A DNA stretch of 64,000 nucleotides from an uncultured Bacilli bacterium (GTDB lineage Bacteria > Bacillota_I > Bacilli_A > RF39 > UBA660): assembly GCA_910585045.1 (NCBI GenBank), contig CAJUCD010000001.1:167033-231032 (forward strand), in the 5' to 3' direction. The notes beneath the pieces are model-generated. The model saw only the letters and a program-made list of their open reading frames with translations. It had not been told where the DNA came from and ran no database searches. Positions 1-7,887 of the stretch are shown here, in pieces (positions within the stretch are counted from its first letter, which is position 1; the number at the start of each line of letters is the position of its first letter). The translations under genes were made by a program, and so were the position numbers.

Positions 1-740
1 AGCCAAGTTTTGCTATGGAAACTTTAGAAATTATTAAGCATTTTTTTGATGTTGATAATTGCGTTTTTATTATAGCAGTAGATAAGATTCAATTACAAGA
101 AGCAGCAAAAACAATATATGGGCAAGATATGGATAGTGAAAAGTATTTTAGTAAATTTTTTGACTATCAGCATAATTTATTTCCTTTAGATTTTTATGAA
201 ACTATAGACATTAATGATATAGAAGAAATAGATATTATAATTAAGCAATCTGCAAAAATATTTGAATTTTTAGATGTATCAACTAGAGATAGTAAGAAAA
301 TTTTTAATGAATTTGTTATTAAATATAAAAATTTTACTGAGAATAATAATTCTTGGTCATTAGAGCAGTCGATATTTATGATTTTTTTATTAACATTAAA
401 GTATATTGATTTATTATTTTATAATGAAATTTTACATGGTAATTATCCTCAATTTTCAAAAAAGCTAATTAATAGTTTAGAAAGCAAGCTAAATAATTAC
501 CATAGTTTATTGAATACAAAAATAGGTTCAGAAAACGAAACTTTTGATAGTGTTCTAAGAAATCTTGATACATATTTTGATTGTCGTTATGTTGAGCTCC
601 ATCGAGCATATTATTCAGATTCTTTCAGAGGAGAAAAATATCAAAGAGAAAAAAATGCTCTTATTAGTTTAATGAATTATGTCCCTCAAATTGAAGTAAA
701 TTTAACTTATAAGCAAACTATAAAAAGAATAATTAATTAG
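1..740 (+). CDS. KAP family P-loop NTPase, C-terminal part (5' end outside window)
   Basis: The reading frame is open from base 3, and the residues before the first Met (PSFA) continue the KAP pattern 'DELDRCxPxxALExLExIKHxFDV'. The visible part is therefore the region just after the Walker B Asp, and the gene starts outside the window. The next segment, 'VFIIAVDKIQLQEAAKTIYG', is the typical KAP strand and helix after Walker B. The remaining ~200 residues form the helical C-terminal domain. No membrane insertion is seen in this part. KAP NTPases are STAND-related ATPases often carried by mobile elements and implicated in defence. The stop codon is followed within about 10 bp by a decapitated amidase gene, so this gene lies at the edge of an inserted segment. 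The family call is confident; the biological role is inferred. Confidence 0.75.
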   Translation, partial: PSFAMETLEIIKHFFDVDNCVFIIAVDKIQLQEAAKTIYGQDMDSEKYFSKFFDYQHNLFPLDFYETIDINDIEEIDIIIKQSAKIFEFLDVSTRDSKKIFNEFVIKYKNFTENNNSWSLEQSIFMIFLLTLKYIDLLFYNEILHGNYPQFSKKLINSLESKLNNYHSLLNTKIGSENETFDSVLRNLDTYFDCRYVELHRAYYSDSFRGEKYQREKNALISLMNYVPQIEVNLTYKQTIKRIIN

Positions 741-751
741 TTACACAATGA

Positions 752-1702
752 CTATCGCCAGGTGGAGATGGTGCTGAAATAATTTATTCTTTAAGAAATA
801 GTGATAATTTATCTCGGACTATTGCTAATGAATTTGTTAAATCTGGTCAAAATGTAAGAAAATATTATCAAAGAAGATTACCAAGCGATTCTAGTAAAGA
901 CTATTATTACATGCTTAGAAATACCCCTAACAATGAATCTATAATTGTAGAATATGGTTTTGCAGATTCTAAAGGTGATGATGTTAATCAAATAAAAAAT
1001 AATTGGAAAGAACTTACTGAGGCTGTTGTGAGGGCTTTGGCAAGTTATGTTGGTGTTCCTTATACGCCTCCAAATGGTCAAGGTAATATGGGCAATTATT
1101 ATGTAGTAAAAAAAGGTGATACTTTATATGGAATTGCCCGTAGTTATGGAATTAGTTTAGATGAACTAAAAGCTGCTAATAATTTAACTAGTAATACATT
1201 GACAGTAGGAAGTACTCTTGTAATTCCTAGTAAGCAAAACGAAAATACATCACAGGATTATTATATCGTTCAACCTGGAGATACATTGTATAAAATAGCA
1301 AATAAATATAATATGACTGTGAATGAATTAAAGACTTTAAATAATTTAACTAATAATGTTCTCAATATTGGGCAAAGATTAAAAGTTGTTAAAAATGATA
1401 TGCCAGCGGCTAATGTATATATAGTAAAATCTGGTGATTCTTTGTATAGTATTGCTAAACGTTATGGAGTGTCTGTTGATGAATTAAAACGAGTTAATAA
1501 TAAGACTAGTAATTTGCTTACAATTGGAGAAAGTTTAAAAATTCCTTTAGATAATCAAGATAATAATTATTATACAGTTAAATCTGGTGATTCTTTATGG
1601 TCGATATCTCAAAAGTTTAATACAACAGTTGATAATTTAAAAAGGTTAAATAATTTAAATAGTAATATTTTAAGCATTGGTATGAATCTGAAAATTTCTT
1701 AG
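752..1702 (+). pseudogene. N-acetylmuramoyl-L-alanine amidase with four LysM repeats, N-terminus lost
   Basis: From 752 the frame reads SPGGDGAEIIYSLRNSD, then VRKYYQRRLP and IIVEYGFADS. This is the second half of an Amidase_3 domain, including the terminal Glu of the 'VEYGF' motif. An in-frame TGA at 749-751 closes the frame, and the catalytic N-terminal half (GHGG/His motifs) is absent. Four LysM repeats of ~45 residues with short spacers follow (KKGDTLYGIA, QPGDTLYKIA, KSGDSLYSIA, KSGDSLWSIS). An ATG at 911 could give a 263-residue LysM protein, but it has no ribosome binding site. The break lies immediately after the KAP gene stop, so an insertion or deletion removed the 5' half. The intact family cleaves peptidoglycan amide bonds at the cell surface; this copy is probably inactive. 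Confidence 0.7.
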
Positions 1703-1729
1703 AAACTTTACTTAATTGTAAAGTTTTTT
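1703..1729 (+). terminator. intrinsic terminator after the LysM gene
   Basis: A perfect 9-bp stem, AAACTTTAC / GTAAAGTTT, with a 6-nt loop runs into a T tract. It begins directly after the stop codon. Confidence 0.8.
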
Positions 1730-1795
1730 CTTTTAATTTTTTTTAATAACACATATATATGATCCTTTAAATTAATATTTTGGTGGTAAAAATAT

Positions 1796-1824
1796 TTGAC
1801 TTTTTAAAATCTTTATGTTACTAT
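1796..1824 (+). promoter_or_regulatory. sigma-A type promoter
   Basis: TTGACT and TACTAT are separated by 17 bp, upstream of a GGGGTGA ribosome binding site and the ATG at 1852. Confidence 0.7.
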
Positions 1825-1851
1825 ACATTGTAAATTTTTAGGGGTGATTAT

Positions 1852-3126
1852 ATGGCTAGAGGGAGAAGGGAAGCGCCTAGAAATAAACAGGCCGTTAGAA
1901 ATAGTTATTTATATTCAGCTGCAAATCAGGATTTAAAAATAAGCGATAATAGTGAAGGATTTGTAGTAAGTAGAAAATTAAAAGAGAAAAAAAATAAAAA
2001 GCAGCCTAGAGCGTGGAAATTTGATTTTTTTAAGAAAAGAAATTTCAAATTATTTTTTAAACTTGGAACAATTTTAGTGACAAGTTTAGTGGGCTTAGTA
2101 TTTTTAGCTAAAGGTTTTAGTGGTATAGTAAGTAATCTTGTGTTTGATAAAAGCGAAGATAATGATGATGATTTAGTTAAAAAGCCAAAAACTGAAATGG
2201 TTTCGTCAGAAAATAATTCGCATAGTGAAAATACTTTTGATCTTTTTGAAACTTCTAAAATTTTTTGGGAAAATGGAAAACAGTTAAGTGATTTTATATA
2301 CAAGCCAATAAATAATAATTATAGCTTGGATGAAGGTATAGAAATAAATTTTGATTTAATGCCTTCAGCAGATTCATCTCGAACATCAAATGTAACTTTG
2401 GATGTTGCTTTATCTCATGTAGAAGCTACACAGTCTGATTTTAATTTTTCAGAACTTACACCAGAAGAAAAAGTTGATTACTTAATGAATGAATTTGATT
2501 TAACTTTAGAACAGTTACAATCAATGCTTGGTGATATGAGTACTCAAGTAGCAAAAGAGCTTGCGCCGCCTATACAAAAATTAAGTGTTGAATCTAGTTC
2601 TTCTCCTAATATTATTCAATTAGATTTTTCAGAATACTATAGATATGAAGGTACTGATGAAGCCTTAATGCAGGTTTATAATGTATCACCAGAGGAATGG
2701 GTTGTAATTTGTCAAACTTTATTACATGAAGCCGGACCAAAACATGGTTACATTGAGGCATTTGCAGTTACAACAACCCTTATAAATAGATTAGCGGCAC
2801 AGCATAATAATATTTATTATATGCTTACTTATAAAGGACAATATCAATCATATTTTGATGGATATTATAAAGAAATGGGAGATATCTATCAAGATATATA
2901 TGCGGATAGTATGGCTGGCATTCGTGATGCATTTTATAATTTTGCTATTAGTCAAAAAAGAATTCATAATGATTATGAGTTTAGAACTGGCGGTACTGGT
3001 AAATATTCACGATATTATACTGTTGGTGGTAATGAATATGGTATAACTAAATCTGACTCTTTTTATACGTATGTAGAATTTGATTTAACACCTTTACAAA
3101 ATTTAGGGTTGACTTTAACTCCATAA
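1852..3126 (+). CDS. membrane-anchored SleB/CwlJ-like (Hydrolase_2) cell-wall protein
   Basis: A 424-residue protein with a basic N-terminal tail of about 65 residues, one membrane segment (about residues 70-92, rich in Leu/Val/Phe), and a long acidic and polar external linker. The C-terminal domain (about 280-415) reads EEWVVICQTLLHEAG...AFAVTTTLINRL...GQYQSYFDG. This follows the layout of the SleB/CwlJ hydrolase fold (E in 'xxxEAxGE', 'VxxVxxNRV', then 'GQFS'). Such enzymes degrade peptidoglycan, classically spore cortex. The domain is divergent, so catalytic activity is unproven. The gene has its own promoter (1796-1824) and terminator (3155-3182), hence is monocistronic. The start is fixed by GGGGTGATTAT just upstream. 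Confidence 0.5.
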   Translation: MARGRREAPRNKQAVRNSYLYSAANQDLKISDNSEGFVVSRKLKEKKNKKQPRAWKFDFFKKRNFKLFFKLGTILVTSLVGLVFLAKGFSGIVSNLVFDKSEDNDDDLVKKPKTEMVSSENNSHSENTFDLFETSKIFWENGKQLSDFIYKPINNNYSLDEGIEINFDLMPSADSSRTSNVTLDVALSHVEATQSDFNFSELTPEEKVDYLMNEFDLTLEQLQSMLGDMSTQVAKELAPPIQKLSVESSSSPNIIQLDFSEYYRYEGTDEALMQVYNVSPEEWVVICQTLLHEAGPKHGYIEAFAVTTTLINRLAAQHNNIYYMLTYKGQYQSYFDGYYKEMGDIYQDIYADSMAGIRDAFYNFAISQKRIHNDYEFRTGGTGKYSRYYTVGGNEYGITKSDSFYTYVEFDLTPLQNLGLTLTP

Positions 3127-3154
3127 AATTAAATTTAAATACTGTTTTTAAAAT

Positions 3155-3182
3155 AATTTCTCTTTACTTAAGAGAAATTTTT
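3155..3182 (+). terminator. intrinsic terminator
   Basis: A 10-bp perfect stem, AATTTCTCTT / AAGAGAAATT, with loop TACTT, followed by T residues. Confidence 0.8.
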
Positions 3183-3202
3183 AGTTATAATATAAAAGGT
3201 AC

Positions 3203-3231
3203 TTGATTAATTTTAATAATCATGCTATAAT
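3203..3231 (+). promoter_or_regulatory. sigma-A promoter for the 1,280-residue protein gene
   Basis: TTGATT and TATAAT with 17-bp spacing. The predicted start of transcription (~3238) falls almost on the ATG at 3244, which argues that translation starts at the ATG at 3274. Confidence 0.7.
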
Positions 3232-3273
3232 TTGAAATAAAAAATGTTTTTATGGATGAAAGCGGGATATATT

Positions 3274-6200
3274 ATGGCGAAGGGTAATGGTTCGATAAGT
3301 AGTGTAGATATCAATGGTTTTAGCGCAGATTTATCTCCTAAAGCAGTTGATTTATCTAGAAAATTAGAAAGTTTAAAAGAGTCTCAAAGGGAAATTGAAA
3401 AGCAGCTAGCAGAAATTTTAAAACAACGTGACGAGTTAAAAAAAGAGATTTTGGCAGTAGGTGCTATGGTCAAAAAAGATATTGATCGTACTTTTTCTTT
3501 GTATGCACAGAGTTTAATGAATGCATTTAATGGTTTTAGAGATGTAGATAATCCTATTATGCAAGAAGCAGTAGATGCTAAAGTGTCTTTATTAAGAGAT
3601 TTGTACGTTATTAATAATACTTTTAATCCTGAAGAAGAAATAGTAATTTTAAGTAATCGAATGGCTGTTAATGTTTCTCAGGCTGATAAAGCAGAAGAAT
3701 TGTTAAGAGAAATAAATAAACCATTACCAAATATTAAAGAAGTTAAACCTGAGGTGCAGTCAGTTCCAAAAGCCTCAAAACCATCTGCTGCAAAAGCCTC
3801 TACATCCATTCCTAAAGCTCGAGGACGCAAAGCTCTTTCTCCAGAAATTAAAAGCAATAAGGCTTTTATAACAAAATTAGAAAAAGAACTTCAAAAATTG
3901 GAGGCTGATTCTTTAAAAAAAGAAGGTATTTTAGAGCCTGCTATTAATGGTAAAGAGATATTTGTTAATTTATTACCTGAATATAATGGTTTATATACGG
4001 CAGTTAAGATTCTTAGAGAAGCTAATGAAAGTAATTTATCTTTAGTTTCCACTTTAGATGTTGCATATTTACCAGAAGATATGCAAGCTGATTTTGAAAA
4101 AGCTCTTTCATCTACTACTTATTATAAGAAAAAATATTCTGAGCCACAAAGAATGGTTTCAGAAAATGCAAGTTTAATAGAAGGTTTAAAAGGATTTTTA
4201 AGTAATTTAGAGTCTGATATTCAAAATCATGTTGGTGTAGCAATTCCTAAAAATTCTATAGATAGTTTTGAACCACTTTCGATTGAAAGTCATGTATTAC
4301 GTGATAATATTCTAGAGATGATAGATATTCTAAAAGATTCTAAGGGGCAACTTACTAATGTATGGAAATTAGGTAATGTAAAACGTACTCATGTTAATAG
4401 ATTTAAAGAATTAGTAAAAGATTCTTATAAGGCTTTAGCTGTAGTTGCGCCTACTTTTATGGCTGTTTCAACTGTTAAAGATAATTTAGAAGTTTTAAAA
4501 GAATTAAATTCTGGCTTTGGAGATTTTTATCAAGAAAATGTAGATAATTTAGAACGTTTAAATGCTTATATTACAAGATATAATATTATTCTTTCTTCAA
4601 TTGGTTTAGGAGCTAGCAGACTTAAAAAAGCATCTGATGGTGTTTTAATAGATAAAAATTTAATATCAGAATATGAGCAATCTTTAGAATTATTAAAAGA
4701 GAAAACAGTTCAAGAAGTTCCAGATTATTTAAAGAGTATTAACTTAGATTTTAAAGTAAATAATGATATATTATATTCTTCAAATACTATAGCTAGTCTT
4801 AAATCTTTTATAGAAGATAAAATAGAAGAACAAAGGTTGGCAACTCTTGCTAGGATAAAAGAAACTGAAAGATCAGAGTTTGTTAGAGATTTAGTTGATA
4901 GATATTTTGAAGAATTAAAACAAGGAATGTTTAATAAAATAGTTTTGAATCCTAATTATATTAAGCAAAAATCTGAGAAACCAAAAGTATTAAAGAGAGT
5001 TTTAGAGTTACCTCCTAGTAGAGAAGAAAGAAGAGTTAATAGAGCTTCAAATGTTACTACAGATAAAGTTATATATTTAGAAGAAAAATCTTTTTCAACT
5101 GTATCTGAAGAACAACTTTTGTTCAAATTGAAAGAAATAGCTAAAATTACAGATGAAGATGAAATGACTAAAGCTATAGCTGATTTAATAGGCGTTTCAA
5201 TATCAAGTGAAGTTGAGCAAATAATTGAGGAATATAAAGATTATGTTCCTAAAGATGGTTATGATTATGTTTTACCACAAACTAGAGCCAAGGTATTGTT
5301 AGAATTACCTTCTAGTAGAATAGAAACAAGATTACAAGAGCTTGGACAAGTAAAATCAGTTTTAGATCCAAACAAAATTATAGAGTTAGGTGCACTAAGT
5401 GGGCTTAGAGTAGGCTTATTGGAATTACCGCCAAGCAAAAAAGAGGTTAAATTAAAGGAAATTTCAGAATCAAATCAAATAGCTACTTCAACTAATGTTA
5501 TAGAATTACCTTCATCAAGTATATTTGAACCTAAAGTATCTGAACCTACTATTAGTCAAACTACTGCTAATACAGCTGCCGAGACTTTAAAAGAAAGTTT
5601 AACTAAACCTCCTGTTTCGTCTATAAGTCAGGAAGCTAGTGGGGTTGTTAAAGCAAAAACTGTAGATGAGTTAGTTTTGCTTATTGAGTCTTATAATAAA
5701 GGCGCGGGTGTAGTTAATGCGCCAAGTGCAATTTCTGAAGAAAGCCAAGAAAAAGTTAGTTTGATTACTGATAAACTTCAAGCTATATTAGATATTAAAG
5801 ATGCTAAAGTTCGTTCAGAAGCAATTAGGAATTTTAGAGTTAAAGAACCTGATATTTCAGTAAGATCTGTAGAAAATATTTTGGAAGAAGTCCATAATTA
5901 TTATGATGTGGTATTTAATGGTGAAAATAAAGAACTTATTGCTAATCCTTTATCTCAACATGCGAATAAGTTAATTGCTTTATTGTATTCAGTAAATCCT
6001 GATGATAGAAATCGTTTAATTTCTGAATTATCATTATTTAGTCCTGAAGGTTCTCGTGAGTTAAGTGAGATAATTGATAGAGTAGAAAATTATAATCGTG
6101 TTCCAGTAGAACCTAAGAAGAAGTTAACTGAGAAAGAATTAAGTGAGAAGTTATTGGCTGCTTTAAATTCAAATGATGAAAATCAATTAAAAGATTTTTC

Positions 6201-7113
6201 AATATTTGGAGATTTAGGAGTAAGAAGAATTAATCCAGAATCTAGTACCTTTGATTATAATTTATTGACTCCTGCTACGGAAAGTGCTGTAATAGCTAAT
6301 TTTGAACCTGATGGTGGTTTAAGATATAAATTAAGAAGACTTACTGAAAAAGCTTCTGGTAAAATAAAAGCAAAATGGAATAGTTTAGTAGAAGTTGGAT
6401 TAAAAAACTGTTCGCCAGAAATGACAGCATTTGATACTACTAAACAAGTTCTTAATAATATTAGAACACAAGTTGATGACAGTTTAAATGAGGCTACATA
6501 TGGTGGAGATTCAAGTGATTTATCTGTTCCAACACTTCCAGGTGAGATTATTGCAAATAGTGCAAATTGTACTCCAGAGAAAGCTATAGAAAATTATAGA
6601 TTTGTAATTATGGAGTTGAGCAGTTATCTTGATAAGGCAAGAGAAGCTGTAGATACTGAATTAGATCGCTATCCAAATCATCTTTGTACTGCTAAAAAAG
6701 CAAGAGTTCAAGATTTAAAATTACGCATTAATTTATGTAAAGAAAGAATTGCTTTATTGTTAATAGATTATTATGATAAAGCCAAGAAAGCTAATGATAA
6801 TAATACTGCAAAAAGAATAGCAGCTTATATATTTTCTTTAACATATGTTGATATGTTAGTATATGATAGTTTAGAAGAAGCTAAAACTGCTGTTAGTAGT
6901 ATGATGTCCTTAACAGATGAAGAATTACATTCAGAATTGGTTTTGAGTAGACAAGCTATAGAAAGTGTTATTAAGAGTTTCCCAAAATATGGTGTTGATG
7001 AAAGAGATTCATATTATTTAAGTGTTTTAGAAGGTGCAATTAATAATTTATCTAATGATGCAAGATATAGATTATCAGATAGTTTACCATATGTATTAAG
7101 CAGAAAAGTTTAA
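3274..7113 (+). CDS. very large coiled-coil protein of unknown function with ELPPS repeats
   Basis: About 1,279 residues with no signal peptide or membrane segment, so probably cytoplasmic. The first ~50 residues after the start contain a heptad-rich helix (KLESLKESQREIEKQL). Helical regions alternate with Pro/Ser/Ala-rich linkers (about 165-195 and 740-790). A short motif recurs about four times between residues ~570 and ~750: VLELPPSREERR, LLELPSSRIETR, LLELPPSKKEVK, VIELPSSSIFEP. I do not recognise the family. The ATG at 3244 is nearly at the expected transcript start, so 3274 (after GCGGGA) is preferred. The gene is monocistronic, between a strong promoter and a bidirectional terminator. 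A scaffold or surface-associated structural role is possible, but that is only a guess from its architecture. Confidence 0.6.
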   Translation: MAKGNGSISSVDINGFSADLSPKAVDLSRKLESLKESQREIEKQLAEILKQRDELKKEILAVGAMVKKDIDRTFSLYAQSLMNAFNGFRDVDNPIMQEAVDAKVSLLRDLYVINNTFNPEEEIVILSNRMAVNVSQADKAEELLREINKPLPNIKEVKPEVQSVPKASKPSAAKASTSIPKARGRKALSPEIKSNKAFITKLEKELQKLEADSLKKEGILEPAINGKEIFVNLLPEYNGLYTAVKILREANESNLSLVSTLDVAYLPEDMQADFEKALSSTTYYKKKYSEPQRMVSENASLIEGLKGFLSNLESDIQNHVGVAIPKNSIDSFEPLSIESHVLRDNILEMIDILKDSKGQLTNVWKLGNVKRTHVNRFKELVKDSYKALAVVAPTFMAVSTVKDNLEVLKELNSGFGDFYQENVDNLERLNAYITRYNIILSSIGLGASRLKKASDGVLIDKNLISEYEQSLELLKEKTVQEVPDYLKSINLDFKVNNDILYSSNTIASLKSFIEDKIEEQRLATLARIKETERSEFVRDLVDRYFEELKQGMFNKIVLNPNYIKQKSEKPKVLKRVLELPPSREERRVNRASNVTTDKVIYLEEKSFSTVSEEQLLFKLKEIAKITDEDEMTKAIADLIGVSISSEVEQIIEEYKDYVPKDGYDYVLPQTRAKVLLELPSSRIETRLQELGQVKSVLDPNKIIELGALSGLRVGLLELPPSKKEVKLKEISESNQIATSTNVIELPSSSIFEPKVSEPTISQTTANTAAETLKESLTKPPVSSISQEASGVVKAKTVDELVLLIESYNKGAGVVNAPSAISEESQEKVSLITDKLQAILDIKDAKVRSEAIRNFRVKEPDISVRSVENILEEVHNYYDVVFNGENKELIANPLSQHANKLIALLYSVNPDDRNRLISELSLFSPEGSRELSEIIDRVENYNRVPVEPKKKLTEKELSEKLLAALNSNDENQLKDFSIFGDLGVRRINPESSTFDYNLLTPATESAVIANFEPDGGLRYKLRRLTEKASGKIKAKWNSLVEVGLKNCSPEMTAFDTTKQVLNNIRTQVDDSLNEATYGGDSSDLSVPTLPGEIIANSANCTPEKAIENYRFVIMELSSYLDKAREAVDTELDRYPNHLCTAKKARVQDLKLRINLCKERIALLLIDYYDKAKKANDNNTAKRIAAYIFSLTYVDMLVYDSLEEAKTAVSSMMSLTDEELHSELVLSRQAIESVIKSFPKYGVDERDSYYLSVLEGAINNLSNDARYRLSDSLPYVLSRKV

Positions 7114-7119
7114 AAAAAG

Positions 7120-7146
7120 ATTCTACATTTTAGTAGAATTTTTTTA
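7120..7146. terminator. bidirectional terminator between convergent genes
   Basis: Stem ATTCTAC / GTAGAAT with a 6-nt loop, A-run upstream and T-run downstream. It serves the 3274-7113 gene and the convergent Crp-family gene. Confidence 0.8.
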
Positions 7147-7773
7147 GTATAATAATTTAATTCTTTTTCCTTTAATTTCGATAAATCCTTCTTCTTTTAA
7201 ATATTTTAATTCTCTGGACATTGCGCTTCGATCAATAGCAAGATAATCTGCTAAATCTGTAAAATTAAAAGGAAGATATATGTATTTAGAATTATGTTTT
7301 TTGGAGATGATTTTAAAGTATTCTAAGAGTTTATTACGAATAGTTTTTTTGGTTAGTATTTCTATTCTTTCGTTTTTTTCTTGAATTTTTTTGGATGTTA
7401 TTTGAAGAAGGTTCTTTATAAATTGGTTATAGAAAGATTTATTTGTTAAGTTACAATTAATTATATTATCATAATCGATTATAATTATTTCGGTATCTTC
7501 TTTTGCTATTATTTCATATTCTTTATTTTTAAGTGAACTTATGAATGAGCCAAAAACATCTTGTTCTTCAAGCTCTTCTATTATTGTCCGTATTCCATTG
7601 TGATCTGTTCTAATAATTTGGAGATAACCGCTTGTAATAATGCCAACTATATTGTCATTTTTTATTACAGATAATATGGTACTATCTTTTTTAAAGTGTA
7701 AAGTATTTGCTTCTAGCATAAGTAGTAGTTTCTCTTTGTTTTTACTATTAATATTATCAAATAAATATGTCAT
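7144..7773 (-). CDS. Crp/Fnr family transcriptional regulator
   Basis: 209 residues: an N-terminal cyclic-nucleotide-binding-type beta barrel (about 10-115), a dimerisation helix (about 120-150), and a C-terminal winged helix. The recognition helix is in LADYLAIDRSAMSRELKYL. The N-terminus lacks the Fnr [4Fe-4S] cysteine cluster; a single Cys (CNL) is visible, so the ligand or signal is not evident. The gene is divergent from nrdD-nrdG-dut, with a perfect palindrome midway between them. The palindrome covers this gene's own -35 (TTGCAA, 17 bp, TATTAT), consistent with autorepression and with control of the anaerobic nucleotide-reductase operon. RBS AGGTG lies just upstream of the ATG. Confidence 0.85.
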   Translation of the reverse strand: MTYLFDNINSKNKEKLLLMLEANTLHFKKDSTILSVIKNDNIVGIITSGYLQIIRTDHNGIRTIIEELEEQDVFGSFISSLKNKEYEIIAKEDTEIIIIDYDNIINCNLTNKSFYNQFIKNLLQITSKKIQEKNERIEILTKKTIRNKLLEYFKIISKKHNSKYIYLPFNFTDLADYLAIDRSAMSRELKYLKEEGFIEIKGKRIKLLY

Positions 7774-7791
7774 TTTACACCTCTTATTAAA

Positions 7792-7820
7792 ATAATATCA
7801 AATTTTGTTAAATGTTGCAA
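7792..7820 (-). promoter_or_regulatory. promoter of the Crp/Fnr gene
   Basis: On the minus strand TTGCAA (7820-7815) is followed after 17 bp by TATTAT (7797-7792). The -35 is one half of the 7813-7828 palindrome. Confidence 0.55.
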
Positions 7821-7828
7821 TTGCAACA
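7813..7828. promoter_or_regulatory. candidate Crp/Fnr operator, 16-bp perfect palindrome
   Basis: TGTTGCAATTGCAACA is a perfect inverted repeat between the divergent Crp/Fnr gene and nrdD. Its centre (7820.5) is about 42 bp before the expected nrdD transcript start, given the -10 TATACT at 7851-7856. That is the class II activator position used by Crp/Fnr proteins. No good -35 exists for nrdD, as expected for an activated promoter. Confidence 0.65.
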
Positions 7829-7887
7829 ATGTGTATTTTTTAAGATATGCTATACTTAATTTGTTGTGAAGGAAGGATGAGTGTAGT

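Noticed and set aside
911..1702. Intact 263-residue LysM protein starting at ATG 911
   Set aside because: No ribosome binding site, and the amidase homology continues upstream in frame to 752.
3244..3273. Ten-codon N-terminal extension of the 1,280-residue protein
   Set aside because: The ATG at 3244 is only ~6 bp from the predicted transcript start; 3274 is better placed.
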